DNA of 64,000 bases from an uncultured Dehalococcoidia bacterium (GCA_951812285.1 OX638292.1:294774-358773), one strand, 5' to 3'. Shown: positions 34,404 through 43,336, counted from the stretch's first letter. Program-made: numbers and translations. The notes: generated by a model from the letters alone, not told the origin.

Positions 34404-35864
34404 TTATATGCCGTATGACGACCACTTGCCGTCGACGAGGGCCTTGACCTCGTCGCTCATGACGATGTCATTGGGCCATGGGCGCTCGCGGCCGTCGAGG
34501 GGGCCCTTGGCGGTGGCGTCGATGCCGACCTTGCTGCCGACTCGCGGGGTGCTCGAGGCGTGGTCGAGGTCGTCGATGGGGCCGCTGGCGAAGAAGATGT
34601 CCTGCTGGGGGTCGAGGTTCGCCGTTACGCGCCACGCAACCTCGGACAGGTCCTGCACGTTGACGTCGGCGTCGACGATGACGATAGTCTTGGCGAGGGC
34701 GAGCAGGCCGAGGCCCCACATGCCGTGCGCGACCTTCTGCGCCTGGCCGCGGTACGACTTCTTGATGGATACGATGATGAGGTTGTGGAAGATGCCCTCC
34801 GCGGGCATGTTGATGTCCACGATCTCCGGCAGGACCATCTGGATGGCGGGCAGGAAGAGGCGCTCCGTGGCCTTGCCGAAGAAGAAGTCCTCCGTGGGCG
34901 GGCGGCCCACCATGGAGGTGGGATAGATGGGGTCCCGGCGGCGCGTCATAGCCGTGACGTGGAAGACGGGGTAGTCCTCGGCGGGCGAGTAGTAGCCCGT
35001 GTGGTCGCCGAAGGGGCCCTCAGGGCGGCTCTCCGCCGGGTCGACGTAACCCTCCAGCACGATTTCGGCGTGGGCGGGCACCTCGAGGTCGACGGTCTTG
35101 CACTTCACGAGCTCGATGCCCTCGCCGCGGATGAATCCGGCGAGGAGGTACTCATCGAGGTCGGGCGGCAGGGGCGCGGAGCCGGCCCAGATCGTCGCGG
35201 GGTCACCGCCGAGGGCCACCGCGACCTCCATGCGCTCCATGCCCTTGTCCTGCGCGAGCCGCTGGTGGTGCGCGCCGATCTTGTGGGTCTGCCAGTGCAT
35301 GCCCGTCGTGTTTCGGTCGTATACCTGCATACGGTAGATGCCGATGTTGCGGACGCCGGTGAAGGGGTCGCGGCTGACGACGAGGGGCAGGGTGATGAAG
35401 GGGCCGGCGTCGCCGGGCCAGCACGTGAGCACGGGGAGCGTCGACAGGTCGACCTCTTCGCCGGGGATGAAGACCTCCTGGCACGGGGCGGAGCGGACGG
35501 TCTTGGGCTGGTAGGACGCGATCTGCGCAAGCTGGCCGAGGGCCTTGAGCTTGGCGAAGAGCCCCTGGTGCGGCTCCTTCACCATGCCGAGGAGGCCTCG
35601 GGCGCGGTCTGTTAGCTCGTCAAGGCGCTCGACGCCGAGAGCGGACGCGACGCGGGGAATCGTGCCGAAGGCGTTGATGAGGAGGGGCATGTCGTGGCCC
35701 TCGACGTTCTCGAAGAGGACGGCTGGGCCGCCGGACTTGACGAGGCGGTCGGCGATCTCCGTGATCTCGAGGTGGGCGCTGACGGGCGTCGACACGCGGC
35801 GCAGGTCGCCGCTCGCCTCGAGGAAGGCGATGTACTCGCGCAGGTCACGGAACTTACCGGGCAC
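34404..35864 (-). CDS. ubiD: UbiD-family decarboxylase
   Basis: A 486-residue prenyl-FMN-dependent decarboxylase. Start is GTG at 35864: GGAGG lies six bases before it and the N-terminus 'KFRDLREYIAFLEASGDLRRV' is then standard, while an upstream ATG at 35903 has no ribosome site. Landmarks: 'NIGIYRMQVYDRNTTGMHWQ' (metal/prFMN region), 'PEGPFGDHTGYYSP' with the catalytic Glu region, and 'DVNVQDLSEVAW'. It probably acts with the ubiX product encoded downstream. Acts on 4-hydroxy-3-polyprenylbenzoate or a naphthoate; other aryl acids are possible. Confidence 0.93.
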   Translation of the reverse strand: MPGKFRDLREYIAFLEASGDLRRVSTPVSAHLEITEIADRLVKSGGPAVLFENVEGHDMPLLINAFGTIPRVASALGVERLDELTDRARGLLGMVKEPHQGLFAKLKALGQLAQIASYQPKTVRSAPCQEVFIPGEEVDLSTLPVLTCWPGDAGPFITLPLVVSRDPFTGVRNIGIYRMQVYDRNTTGMHWQTHKIGAHHQRLAQDKGMERMEVAVALGGDPATIWAGSAPLPPDLDEYLLAGFIRGEGIELVKCKTVDLEVPAHAEIVLEGYVDPAESRPEGPFGDHTGYYSPAEDYPVFHVTAMTRRRDPIYPTSMVGRPPTEDFFFGKATERLFLPAIQMVLPEIVDINMPAEGIFHNLIIVSIKKSYRGQAQKVAHGMWGLGLLALAKTIVIVDADVNVQDLSEVAWRVTANLDPQQDIFFASGPIDDLDHASSTPRVGSKVGIDATAKGPLDGRERPWPNDIVMSDEVKALVDGKWSSYGI

Positions 35865-36052
35865 CCGGGGCCTCCGGCGACAGGATGGGAACAGTGCTCG
35901 CATTGTGTGTAGGGGTGGGAAGGGGTGTCAAGGATGGGAGGGGTGTTGGGGGCGTGAGCCTAAGGCCAAGTGTGGCTGGCGGGAAATGGGGCGACGGGGA
36001 CTCGGGACATGGCAATTTGGCCAAGGCCGACCTACCGGCCCAGCCGCCGCTC

Positions 36053-38611
36053 TTAGGAGGCCCAGGAGTTGTCCCGGAGCCAATTTACCTCTGCCTGACT
36101 TACGCCGTCCTGCATCCAGTCCTGGGCGACGACACCTGCGGCCTCGCCCGGATCCGAAATTCTGCTAATCTGGCTCAGCGCGTCTGCCTCCAGGCTTGTC
36201 ACGCCATCCGTCACCCACCAAAGACTCAAGACGGATGCGACGACCGCCTCGTCAGCCATGAAGGTCAGGGATCGAATCGCCACGAATTCATTTGGGTCGA
36301 TGCCGTCCTGCGCCCAGGGGAGTGCGATTACGGTGGCGGCTATCTCCTGATTCTTCTGGAATGCGATGAATTCCAACGTCTCGGACTCTCGTTCGTTGAT
36401 TCCGTCACGCAGCCAGCCGAGTGAAAGCATTGTCGTAACAATATTCGGCCATTTGTTGCCGATTTGCGAGAATTGCTTGATCGCTGCCGCTTCCGCACCG
36501 GTGATGTTGTCCTGAACCCAGCCGAGGTCAAGCATTGAGGCAACAATCTGGGCGTCCTGGGTGTTTCCAACCCAATATACTGCCTCTGTCTCATCGCCGT
36601 TGATGCCATCTCGCAGCCAGCCGAATGCAAGGATACGAAGCAAGGCCTCCTGCTTGAAGTAGGCGAGGGTATAGAGTCTCTCGAGTCCGCGTAACTCTGC
36701 TTGGGCTATGCCGTCCCGCACCCAGGCAAGGGAAAGGATGGACGCGGAGAGTTTCGGGTCATCAAAAGTGCCAATTGTGCGAAGGGCTTTGCTATCCAAA
36801 TCGTCAATGCCGTCCTGAACCCAGACCAGGCCCGTAACCTCCATGAACAGCCCCTGATCTTCAATGAAGCTCAACAGTTTGTTGGCCTCAATATCGACTT
36901 CTGCTATGCCGTCTCGCACCCAGGCAAAGGAGAGAAGGACGCCGGCGAACCAGGGTTTGACGCCGGTCGCGACCTCCAACTGTTTCGAAAATTCAATTTC
37001 GACACTGGTGAAACCGTCCGCAACCCAATCCAGGGCAACAAAGGGCTTGATGTATCCATGCCTTGCCATGTCACCCAAGAGGTCAAGCGCTTCAATTTCC
37101 AACTGTGTGACGCCGTCCCTGAACCAGTTGAGCGCAAGTATGGATTGCGCTGAGTCCGGCTGGAAGTACGATATTTCGAAGAATTCTTTCAAGGCACCGG
37201 CTTCCACCGAGCCAACCGGGGCGGTCACCCATGCCAGGGCCATAACGTCTCTCTGGAGTTCGATGGGTTCCAGCAAGGCGAGCGATAGAATGACCGAGGC
37301 TTCTGCGTCGTTGACTCCGTCTTGAACCCAAGCAAGTTCCAGGATGGGTCCGGCGGATTCAGCCCGGTTGGCTGGAATTCTTCCCAGCGCCTTGACTGCC
37401 TGAACCTCGGCCTGGGTAAACCCGTCCCGTACCCAACCAAAGTTGACGACGGCGCTGGCAGTATCCGCGTTCTCGTATTCATTGATCGACTCAACGGCCT
37501 GGATGTCCAGACCAGTGATGCCGTCCTGCGCCCAGCCAAGGGTGGCAGGCGAGGCGGCAGGTCCGTGGACGGCGACCTCCCGCAACCACTGGATTGCGTC
37601 CACCTCTGCCACGTCGACAGCGTCCTGAACCCAGCCGAAGCCGATCACGGCCTCGGCGATTTCGAGATCCTTACGGGAAAGGCGCGAAAGTTCCGCGATC
37701 GCCGCAGCCTCCACTTCATCGACGGCGTCTGCCATCCATGCGAACGCCACGACGGACATGGCAATATCCCGGTCTGCGAACTCGTTTATGCTACGCGTGG
37801 CCCGCAGTTCCACGTCCTCGACGCCGTCTCGCGCCCACGCGAATGCGACGATTGACGCCGCTGGGCCAGGCGAGACGGTGGCGCCCATGTGACGGATGGC
37901 CTCCGCATTCACCTCTCCGCCGGCCCGCCAACCAGCGACAACCGCCGACAGGCGTTCCAAGGCAGCCATCTCGGCCGGGTCGACGCCGTCCTGTACCCAC
38001 GCCAGACCGGCGAGGGCCTCGGCTACCCCGGTGACGCCCATGCTGCTGATCAGGCGCAATGCCTCCGCGTCCGAGCCGTAGACACCGTCCTTCACCCATC
38101 CGAGCGAGGCAATCAACTCGGCGACAGCCGGCCGGTCCAGGTCGGCATACAGGAGGTGCTCGAGGGCTGAGCCCTCGGTTTCGTCAACGCCGTCCCGGAC
38201 CCAGTCGAGGGACAGGACGGATGATGACAGGGTGAGACTCGTGGTTGCCATGTACAGCAGATTTACGATGGCCGCTCGCTCAAGCTCATCCAGCCCGTCC
38301 TGCACCCACGCGAGCCCCTCTATGTCCGAGGCCAGTTCCGGCGCGTTCTGCTCTAGCCATGCGCCATTCCTGAAGGACCCGAGGACGGTTGGCGGCGCAT
38401 CCGCTGGCAAGGCGGCTGGGTCGGGCTCAGCAGGCAGCGTCATCGATTCAGTGGATTCGGTCATCGACGGTGCTGTCGACTGGGGAGCGCCTTCAGTCGG
38501 GCTGCCAGGGGTCGTGCATGCGGATAGGACTACCGTCAAGGCTACGACCAAGAGGATCTGGACAAGGAAAGGGGACCACTTGTAAGGGACTTGGGGGTCT
38601 ACGAGGCGCAA
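36053..38611 (-). CDS. Giant-repeat lipoprotein with ~22 WVRDG repeats, family unknown
   Basis: An 852-residue predicted lipoprotein that I cannot assign to a family. Residues 1-32 form a signal with lipobox 'VLSAC', then a Ser/Thr/Pro-rich linker to about residue 80. From residue ~100 to the end it is about 22 tandem units of 32-36 residues (one, unit 4, is longer), consensus L-x-W-V-x-D-G-[IV]-x3-E-x2-A-[IL]-x2-[IL]-x9-[AV]-x2-[IV]-[LA]-x. Each unit predicts two helices, so an extended alpha-solenoid on the cell surface is likely. The start is a TTG with no clear ribosome site, so it is uncertain. The 3' half (36.1-37.4 kb) looks less GC-rich than the 5' half and neighbours. It stands alone. 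Confidence 0.8.
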   Translation of the reverse strand: MRLVDPQVPYKWSPFLVQILLVVALTVVLSACTTPGSPTEGAPQSTAPSMTESTESMTLPAEPDPAALPADAPPTVLGSFRNGAWLEQNAPELASDIEGLAWVQDGLDELERAAIVNLLYMATTSLTLSSSVLSLDWVRDGVDETEGSALEHLLYADLDRPAVAELIASLGWVKDGVYGSDAEALRLISSMGVTGVAEALAGLAWVQDGVDPAEMAALERLSAVVAGWRAGGEVNAEAIRHMGATVSPGPAASIVAFAWARDGVEDVELRATRSINEFADRDIAMSVVAFAWMADAVDEVEAAAIAELSRLSRKDLEIAEAVIGFGWVQDAVDVAEVDAIQWLREVAVHGPAASPATLGWAQDGITGLDIQAVESINEYENADTASAVVNFGWVRDGFTQAEVQAVKALGRIPANRAESAGPILELAWVQDGVNDAEASVILSLALLEPIELQRDVMALAWVTAPVGSVEAGALKEFFEISYFQPDSAQSILALNWFRDGVTQLEIEALDLLGDMARHGYIKPFVALDWVADGFTSVEIEFSKQLEVATGVKPWFAGVLLSFAWVRDGIAEVDIEANKLLSFIEDQGLFMEVTGLVWVQDGIDDLDSKALRTIGTFDDPKLSASILSLAWVRDGIAQAELRGLERLYTLAYFKQEALLRILAFGWLRDGINGDETEAVYWVGNTQDAQIVASMLDLGWVQDNITGAEAAAIKQFSQIGNKWPNIVTTMLSLGWLRDGINERESETLEFIAFQKNQEIAATVIALPWAQDGIDPNEFVAIRSLTFMADEAVVASVLSLWWVTDGVTSLEADALSQISRISDPGEAAGVVAQDWMQDGVSQAEVNWLRDNSWAS

Positions 38612-38805
38612 AGCAGTCTCGTCCGCCTGCGGTGTCGATGCTCTGGTAGACGGACTGCTTGGGGAGCTTGAGCGAATGTTTCGAATGTAAATCTACTCCA
38701 AGGAGTTGGGAAGCCTGGGTAAGCCTTGAGGATCTGACATCCATGTATCAGCGCTAGCCATTGTCAGCACGTGCCCCAAGGGGTGTCAAGCTAACCCCCG
38801 CTTCC

Positions 38806-38834
38806 TTGACATCGCGGTTCCCCTGCCATAGCTT
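38806..38834 (+). promoter_or_regulatory. Candidate promoter of the ThDP-enzyme gene
   Basis: Perfect TTGACA, 17-base spacer, TAGCTT (three of six). It is placed 38 bases before the ATG at 38873. The rest of the 38612-38805 gap holds nothing recognisable. Confidence 0.4.
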
Positions 38835-38872
38835 GCCTGCACGACCATTTGACGGCGGTGCGGGAGGCGTTC

Positions 38873-40474
38873 ATGGCTGAGTTGACCGGCGGGCAGGCGC
38901 TGGCGAAGTCGTTGTACCGGGAGGGCGTGCGCGTCATCTTCGGACTGCCGGGGGCGCAGCTTTACTATGCGACCGACGCGCTGTTCGATGAGCCGGGGAT
39001 CCGGTGGATCAGCACTCGCAATGAGCAGGCGACGACGTTCATGGCGGACGGTTACGCTCGCGCGGGCGGCGGCATCGGCACGGCGATGGTGGTGCCGGGG
39101 CCTGGCGTGCTGAACGCGACGTCGGGGTTGTCGACGGCGTATTCGGCGTCGTCGCCGGTGCTGCTGGTGGCGGGGCAGATCCCGCGGGACCTCATCGGGG
39201 TGAACAGGGGCATGCTGCACGAGATCGACGACCAGCTTGAGGCAGTGAAGTCGGTGACCAAGTGGGCGGCGCGGGTGCTGAACGCAGACGAGGTGCCCTC
39301 GGCGGTGCACGAGGCGTTCCGGCAGCTCAACACCGGCCGGCCGCGGCCCGTCGAGATTGAAATCCCGCCGGACACGCTGGCGGAGGCGCTCGAGGTGGAG
39401 CTGCTGGAGCCGGCCATGTACGCGCGGCCGGAGCCGCCGTCGGACTCGATCACGGAGGCGGCGCGGCTGATCGCGGAGTCGGACGGCAAGGTGCTCATCT
39501 GGGCCGGCGGGGGCGCGAACTCGGAGGAGGCGTCGGCGGCGCTGACGCGGCTGGCCGAGTACATCCAGGCGCCGGTGCTCACGACGGGCGAGGGGAAGGG
39601 GGCCATCTCGGACCGCCACTATCTCTCGCTGGGCTCGCCCCGGGGGCGCGAGGAAGCCATGCAGCGCGTGGTGGCCGACCACCCCGTCGTGGTGGCGGTG
39701 GGGACGCGGCTCGCGGCTGCAAATCTGCCGGAGGGGCACCGCGTCGTGCAGATCGACGTCGACCCGGAGGAGATCGGGCGAAACTGGAAGGATACGCTGC
39801 CGGTCGTGGGCGACGCGACGCTGTCGCTGGAGCGGCTGCACGAGGCGGTGTCGGGGCTCGCCGCGCCGAGCGAGAGCAGGCAGGCGGAGTACGAGGCCTT
39901 CCGCGCCACGCGCAACGACCCGGCGAACCTGATGGAGCCGCAGGGGTCTTTCATGCGGGCCATCCGCAACGCGCTGCCCGATGACGGCATCTTCATTTCC
40001 GGCATGACGCAGATTGGGTACTTCAGCCGAGCCTACTTCCCGGTGTACAAGCCGGGGACGTACATCACGTCGTCGTACTCGGGGAACCTGGGGTTCGCGT
40101 TTCCGACGGCGCTGGGTGCGAAAGTGGCGCGGCCCGATACGCCGGTGGTCTGCGTGACCGGCGACGGCGGCTTCATGTACAACGTGCAGGAGCTGGCCAC
40201 CGCCGTGCATTACGGGATCAACACGGTGACCGTTGTGTTCAACGACAACGCGTACGGGAACGTGCTGCGGGAGCAGGTGCGGCGGTTCAACGACCACCCG
40301 TACGGGGCGGAGCTGCACAACCCGGACTTCGTGAAGATGGCCGAGTCCTTTGGCGCGCGGGGGCTTCGGGTGCACGACGCGGACGCGCTGGAGACGGCGA
40401 TCCGGGAGTCCATCGCGGTCGAGGCGCCGACGCTGATAGAGGTGCCGGTGGGGATGATGGAGTCGTCGTTCTAG
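38873..40474 (+). CDS. Thiamine-diphosphate-dependent enzyme (acetolactate-synthase-like)
   Basis: A 533-residue ThDP enzyme. Catalytic Glu in 'STRNEQATTFMADGYAR', central FAD/ADP-like domain, and the ThDP motif 'GDGGFMYNVQELATAVHYGI' followed by 'VFNDNAYGN'. The set is closest to acetolactate synthase large subunits and their relatives (benzoylformate decarboxylase, sulfoacetaldehyde acetyltransferase, oxalyl-CoA decarboxylase). No small regulatory subunit (ilvN) or other branched-chain gene is adjacent, so a catabolic lyase is at least as likely. GGGAGG before ATG 38873 supports this start over 38849. Confidence 0.86.
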   Translation: MAELTGGQALAKSLYREGVRVIFGLPGAQLYYATDALFDEPGIRWISTRNEQATTFMADGYARAGGGIGTAMVVPGPGVLNATSGLSTAYSASSPVLLVAGQIPRDLIGVNRGMLHEIDDQLEAVKSVTKWAARVLNADEVPSAVHEAFRQLNTGRPRPVEIEIPPDTLAEALEVELLEPAMYARPEPPSDSITEAARLIAESDGKVLIWAGGGANSEEASAALTRLAEYIQAPVLTTGEGKGAISDRHYLSLGSPRGREEAMQRVVADHPVVVAVGTRLAAANLPEGHRVVQIDVDPEEIGRNWKDTLPVVGDATLSLERLHEAVSGLAAPSESRQAEYEAFRATRNDPANLMEPQGSFMRAIRNALPDDGIFISGMTQIGYFSRAYFPVYKPGTYITSSYSGNLGFAFPTALGAKVARPDTPVVCVTGDGGFMYNVQELATAVHYGINTVTVVFNDNAYGNVLREQVRRFNDHPYGAELHNPDFVKMAESFGARGLRVHDADALETAIRESIAVEAPTLIEVPVGMMESSF

Positions 40475-40843
40475 GGGTGGTCGCTGGCCGGGTTGCGCGG
40501 CATTCGATTCGATTCGAGTCGCTTGATGTGCTTTTCTGCAGGACGAGTCCCCTAGGAAACTGCCCTCTACAGATATGACTCGTATAGTCCGGCGAATGGG
40601 CTTCCTAGCTGTCGAGAACTGCATTTCTGTCCCCTTTTCCGGCGTTCCCTGCATTTTCGAGATGGCTGAGTGCGCGCGCCGTCGCGATGTGCATGGGGGA
40701 ATGGTAGCGAGGGGCGAGGCTTTCGCGCGAGGGGGTGGTGTCAGGGAGGTGCGGGGCTGCCCAGCGCAAACCTTCCTCCACTTCGAGAGCCTCAGGACAG
40801 GCTGCGATTTCCCTTAAGGCGAACGGGGACGATGCGTGCTTCG
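40475..40843. other. Gap without a gene
   Basis: The 417-base space between the ThDP gene and vapC. It contains decayed pieces of the dispersed repeats ('AGCCTCAGGACAGGCTGCG', 'TTAAGGCGAACGGGGA') and direct ATTCGATTCGA copies at 40504-40517. Open frames here are low quality with no ribosome site, so none is called. Confidence 0.5.
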
Positions 40844-40870
40844 GGGTTCCTGCCTGCGCAGGAACGACGG
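40844..40870. repeat. Intergenic palindromic repeat, 'GTTCCTGCCTGCGCAGGAACGACGG' copy
   Basis: Arms GTTCCTGC (40846-40853) and GCAGGAAC (40858-40865) around CTGC, same family as 11643 and 30879. Confidence 0.65.
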
Positions 40871-40891
40871 GGAAGGGCTTGCCAACCGCGG

Positions 40892-41329
40892 TCACCCTGA
40901 TAATGGGTCCCGCGTCTTGAGTTCGGGGAACAGTGAGAAATCGCGGTCCCTGGTCAGGAGCGCTTCCACTCCATGGGCCACGCATATCGCCGCTATCCTG
41001 GCGTCATGCACAACGCCGCCGATGACCCGGGGGCGTCGAACTAAACTCTCGAGGATCTCCGGAAAGTCCTCTGTCTCTCCTATCAGACGTACGGAAGGGG
41101 AGGTTGTCCAAGCGGCGAGTTGACGCCCTGACTGATCCGGCGTGGTCGCGCTATCCTTCCAGATTCGAGGGTTGGTCACGACGCTGAGGAACTCGTAGCA
41201 GCATGGCCAAGGAATAGCCCAGACGTCGTTGCCCTCTGCCAATCCGCGCAAAAGCGAAGAGGCCGCCACATGAAGCCGTGATTCGCGCCGGTGCGCATAC
41301 ACCAGTAGGTTGGTGTCGACGGCGATCAT
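40892..41329 (-). CDS. vapC: PIN-domain ribonuclease toxin VapC
   Basis: A 145-residue PIN-domain RNase. Acidic residues for metal binding: Asp5 in 'MIAVDTNLLVYAHR', Glu46 in 'CCYEFLSVV', Asp109 in 'GVVHDARIAAICVAHG' and Asp128/130 in 'LLTRDRDFS'. Its ATG overlaps the vapB stop by four bases, as usual for vapBC. This is a typical type II toxin that would cleave tRNA or other RNA when freed from its antitoxin. Family assignment is firm, specific RNA target unknown. Confidence 0.93.
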   Translation of the reverse strand: MIAVDTNLLVYAHRRESRLHVAASSLLRGLAEGNDVWAIPWPCCYEFLSVVTNPRIWKDSATTPDQSGRQLAAWTTSPSVRLIGETEDFPEILESLVRRPRVIGGVVHDARIAAICVAHGVEALLTRDRDFSLFPELKTRDPLSG

Positions 41330-41574
41330 CGGCGTTCAGGCGCTCCGTACATCTCCTCCCGGAGGTCCTGCCAGGAGTACGCCTCCAGGGGGTCCCTACT
41401 CCCAGCTTCGCCGACGCTGCAATCGGGCAGAATATAGTGTCCTCCAGGGGATTCGGAAGAGAGCACCTGGCGAAGACCCTCTTCGACAACGGCACGCAGT
41501 GGACGTCCGGTCCGCTGAGCGTGCCGCTTTGCTCGCGTCAGCAATTCGTCCTGGATGTTGAGCGTTGTTTTCAT
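41326..41574 (-). CDS. vapB: VapB-type antitoxin (ribbon-helix-helix)
   Basis: An 82-residue protein. N-terminal RHH domain 'MKTTLNIQDELLTRAKRHA' should bind operator DNA as a dimer; the acidic C-terminus ('AYSWQDLREEMYG') would fill the VapC active site. No ribosome site lies before its ATG, but a good promoter places the transcription start at or next to it, so the mRNA may be leaderless. Autoregulation by VapBC is expected, and the TATGCC/TATGGC copies around the start are candidate operators. Confidence 0.88.
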   Translation of the reverse strand: MKTTLNIQDELLTRAKRHAQRTGRPLRAVVEEGLRQVLSSESPGGHYILPDCSVGEAGSRDPLEAYSWQDLREEMYGAPERR

Positions 41575-41580
41575 AGTGCC

Positions 41581-41609
41581 ATACTAGCCATATTGTTATT
41601 GCTGGTCAA
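41581..41609 (-). promoter_or_regulatory. vapBC promoter with repeated TATGGC sites
   Basis: Minus strand: TTGACC (41604-41609, five of six), 17-base spacer, TAGTAT (41581-41586). The -10 ends six bases from the vapB ATG. TATGGC occurs at 41587-41592 and 41578-41583, and a third copy at about 41610-41615, as possible operator half-sites. Confidence 0.6.
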
Positions 41610-41680
41610 GCCATATAATTAGGTTGGCGCTCTGCCCCTCCGTTCAATTTCCCTTAGGGAGAACGGCCCCACCCTGCGCA

Positions 41681-41707
41681 CCTGGATACCGGCTTTCGCC
41701 GGTATGG
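41681..41707. repeat. Intergenic palindromic repeat, 'CCTGGATACCGGC..GCCGGTATGG' copy
   Basis: Arms ATACCGGC (41686-41693) and GCCGGTAT (41698-41705) around TTTC. Almost identical to 1680-1706. A 'TTTCCCTTAGGGAGAACGG' element directly upstream belongs to the other repeat type. Confidence 0.65.
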
Positions 41708-41792
41708 TGGTTGCGGGGGTGGCGGGTGGCGGGTTGGGGCGTCCCTCAGGTAGACTGGGGATGTTGGCGCTTATTGCCTGAGGAGTTGGGTT

Positions 41793-42236
41793 TTGCGGAT
41801 TCTGTTGGTCAACGGGCCGAATATCAATATGCTGGGGCGTCGGGACCCGTCGCTGTATGGGACTACTACGCTGGCGGAGATTGAGACGGCGGCGGCTGCT
41901 CGTGGGGCGGAGCTGGGGGCGGAGGTTGTCTGCTTTCAGTCGAACCACGAGGGCGCTATTGTTGACTTCTTGCAGGCTGAGGCGTCGTCGTCGGATGGGG
42001 TTGTGCTGAACGGCGGGGCGCTGACGCACTATGGGATTTCGCTGCGGGACGCGCTTGTAGATGCGGGGCTGCCGGTCGTCGAGGTACACCTGTCGAACAT
42101 CCACGCTCGGGAGCGGTGGCGGCGGCAGTCGGTGACGGCTGAGGTCGCCCGAGGCGCGATCGCGGGACTGGGCTGGCGGGGCTACCTCTATGCGATAGAC
42201 TACCTGGTGGAGCACTTGAAGGAGAGTGGAGCATGA
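41793..42236 (+). CDS. aroQ: 3-Dehydroquinate dehydratase type II (AroQ)
   Basis: A 147-residue shikimate-pathway enzyme that removes water from 3-dehydroquinate. Start is TTG at 41793, with GAGGAG eight bases upstream. Seen: 'LLVNGPNINMLGRRDPSLYG' with the catalytic Tyr, 'CFQSNHEGAIVDFLQ' (Glu), 'VVLNGGALTHYGISLRDAL' (variant of NPGAYTHTS) and 'VVEVHLSNIHARERWR' (His and Arg). Overlaps the following pepP gene by four bases. The aroQ-pepP-efp order is common in bacteria. Confidence 0.93.
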   Translation: MRILLVNGPNINMLGRRDPSLYGTTTLAEIETAAAARGAELGAEVVCFQSNHEGAIVDFLQAEASSSDGVVLNGGALTHYGISLRDALVDAGLPVVEVHLSNIHARERWRRQSVTAEVARGAIAGLGWRGYLYAIDYLVEHLKESGA

Positions 42237-43327
42237 AGACTCGGTTGGAACGGCTGCGGGAGAAGTTCTCCACGCTGGAGCTGGACGCGTTCTTCGTGTC
42301 TTCGCCTGAGAACCGGCGGTATCTGTCCGGGTTTGTTGGCTCTGCGGGGTACCTGGTCATCAGCCAAGACGCGGCCGTGCTGGCGACGGACTTTCGCTAC
42401 ACGGAGCAGGCGGAGGTGCAGGCGCCGGACTTCCGCGTCGACCGCATCAGCGGCGGCTTGAGCTGGGTAGCTGAGCTGTTCAAGGAGCTTGGCGTCAAGC
42501 GCGTCGGGTTCGAGGCGGGGCACATGACCGTTGCGCTGCACTCGGCCATCGTCAACGCGCTGAAGGAGGACGAGGCGGCCAAAGAGGTCAGCCTGCTCGC
42601 CACGTCGCAGTTCATCGACCCGCTGCGGGCCATCAAGGAGCCGGACGAGCTCGCGTTGCTGACGCGGGCGATGGAGATCGCCGACCACGCCTTCGCCGTC
42701 GTGTCGCCGACGATCGAGATTGGCGACACCGAGGAGTCGGTCGCGTGGCGGATGGAGTGGGCGATGCGCGAGGCGGGCGCGGAGGCGCTGGCCTTCGACA
42801 CCATCATCGCATCGGGGCCAAACGCCGCGAAGCCGCACCACCACCCGACGGAGCGGCGCATCGGCGCGGGCGAGACGGTGGTGATGGACTTCGGCGCGCG
42901 GTACATGGGCTACAACAGCGACATGACGCGCACCATCTGCCTGGGAGAGCCGGACGAGATGTTCCGCATCGTGTACGACACGGTGCTCAACGCGCAGATG
43001 ACGGCGTCGGTCACGGTGACGCCGGACATGAACTCGGGCGACGCCGACGGCATCGCGCGGGACATCATCGACAAGGCGGGCTACGGGGACCGGTTCGGGC
43101 ACAGCCTCGGGCACGGGATCGGGCTTGCGGTGCACGAGTACCCGCGGGTGAGCCCGCGGTGCGACGACCCGCTGGTGGACGGCACGGTCTTCACCATCGA
43201 GCCGGGCATCTACATCCCCGGCTGGGGCGGGGTGCGAATCGAGGACACGGTGGTCATGGAGAACGGCAAGGTGCGCTCGCTGACCACGTCGCACAAGCAC
43301 GAGAACCCGAAGCACGCCCAGGGATAG
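42233..43327 (+). CDS. pepP: Xaa-Pro aminopeptidase-type M24 metallopeptidase
   Basis: A 364-residue pita-bread-fold dipeptidase/aminopeptidase. The five metal ligands are in place: Asp in 'VVMDFGARYMGYNSDMTRT' (two Asp), His in 'FGHSLGHGIGLAVHEYP', Glu in 'FTIEPGIYIPGWGG' and the last Glu in 'VRIEDTVVME'. The N-terminal creatinase-like domain has the usual 'DAFFVSSPENRRYLSGF'. Cleaves proline-containing peptides. PepP and PepQ cannot be told apart here. Confidence 0.92.
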   Translation: MKTRLERLREKFSTLELDAFFVSSPENRRYLSGFVGSAGYLVISQDAAVLATDFRYTEQAEVQAPDFRVDRISGGLSWVAELFKELGVKRVGFEAGHMTVALHSAIVNALKEDEAAKEVSLLATSQFIDPLRAIKEPDELALLTRAMEIADHAFAVVSPTIEIGDTEESVAWRMEWAMREAGAEALAFDTIIASGPNAAKPHHHPTERRIGAGETVVMDFGARYMGYNSDMTRTICLGEPDEMFRIVYDTVLNAQMTASVTVTPDMNSGDADGIARDIIDKAGYGDRFGHSLGHGIGLAVHEYPRVSPRCDDPLVDGTVFTIEPGIYIPGWGGVRIEDTVVMENGKVRSLTTSHKHENPKHAQG

Positions 43328-43336
43328 GAGCAGCAC

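Noticed and set aside
38612..38744. Short reverse-strand frame upstream of the repeat lipoprotein as its true N-terminus
   Set aside because: It is in a different frame, lacks a signal peptide and would need a frameshift; the lipobox leader within the main frame explains export better.
40575..40817. Small plus-strand gene between the ThDP enzyme and vapC
   Set aside because: It runs through decayed repeat sequence, has no ribosome site and a biased composition.
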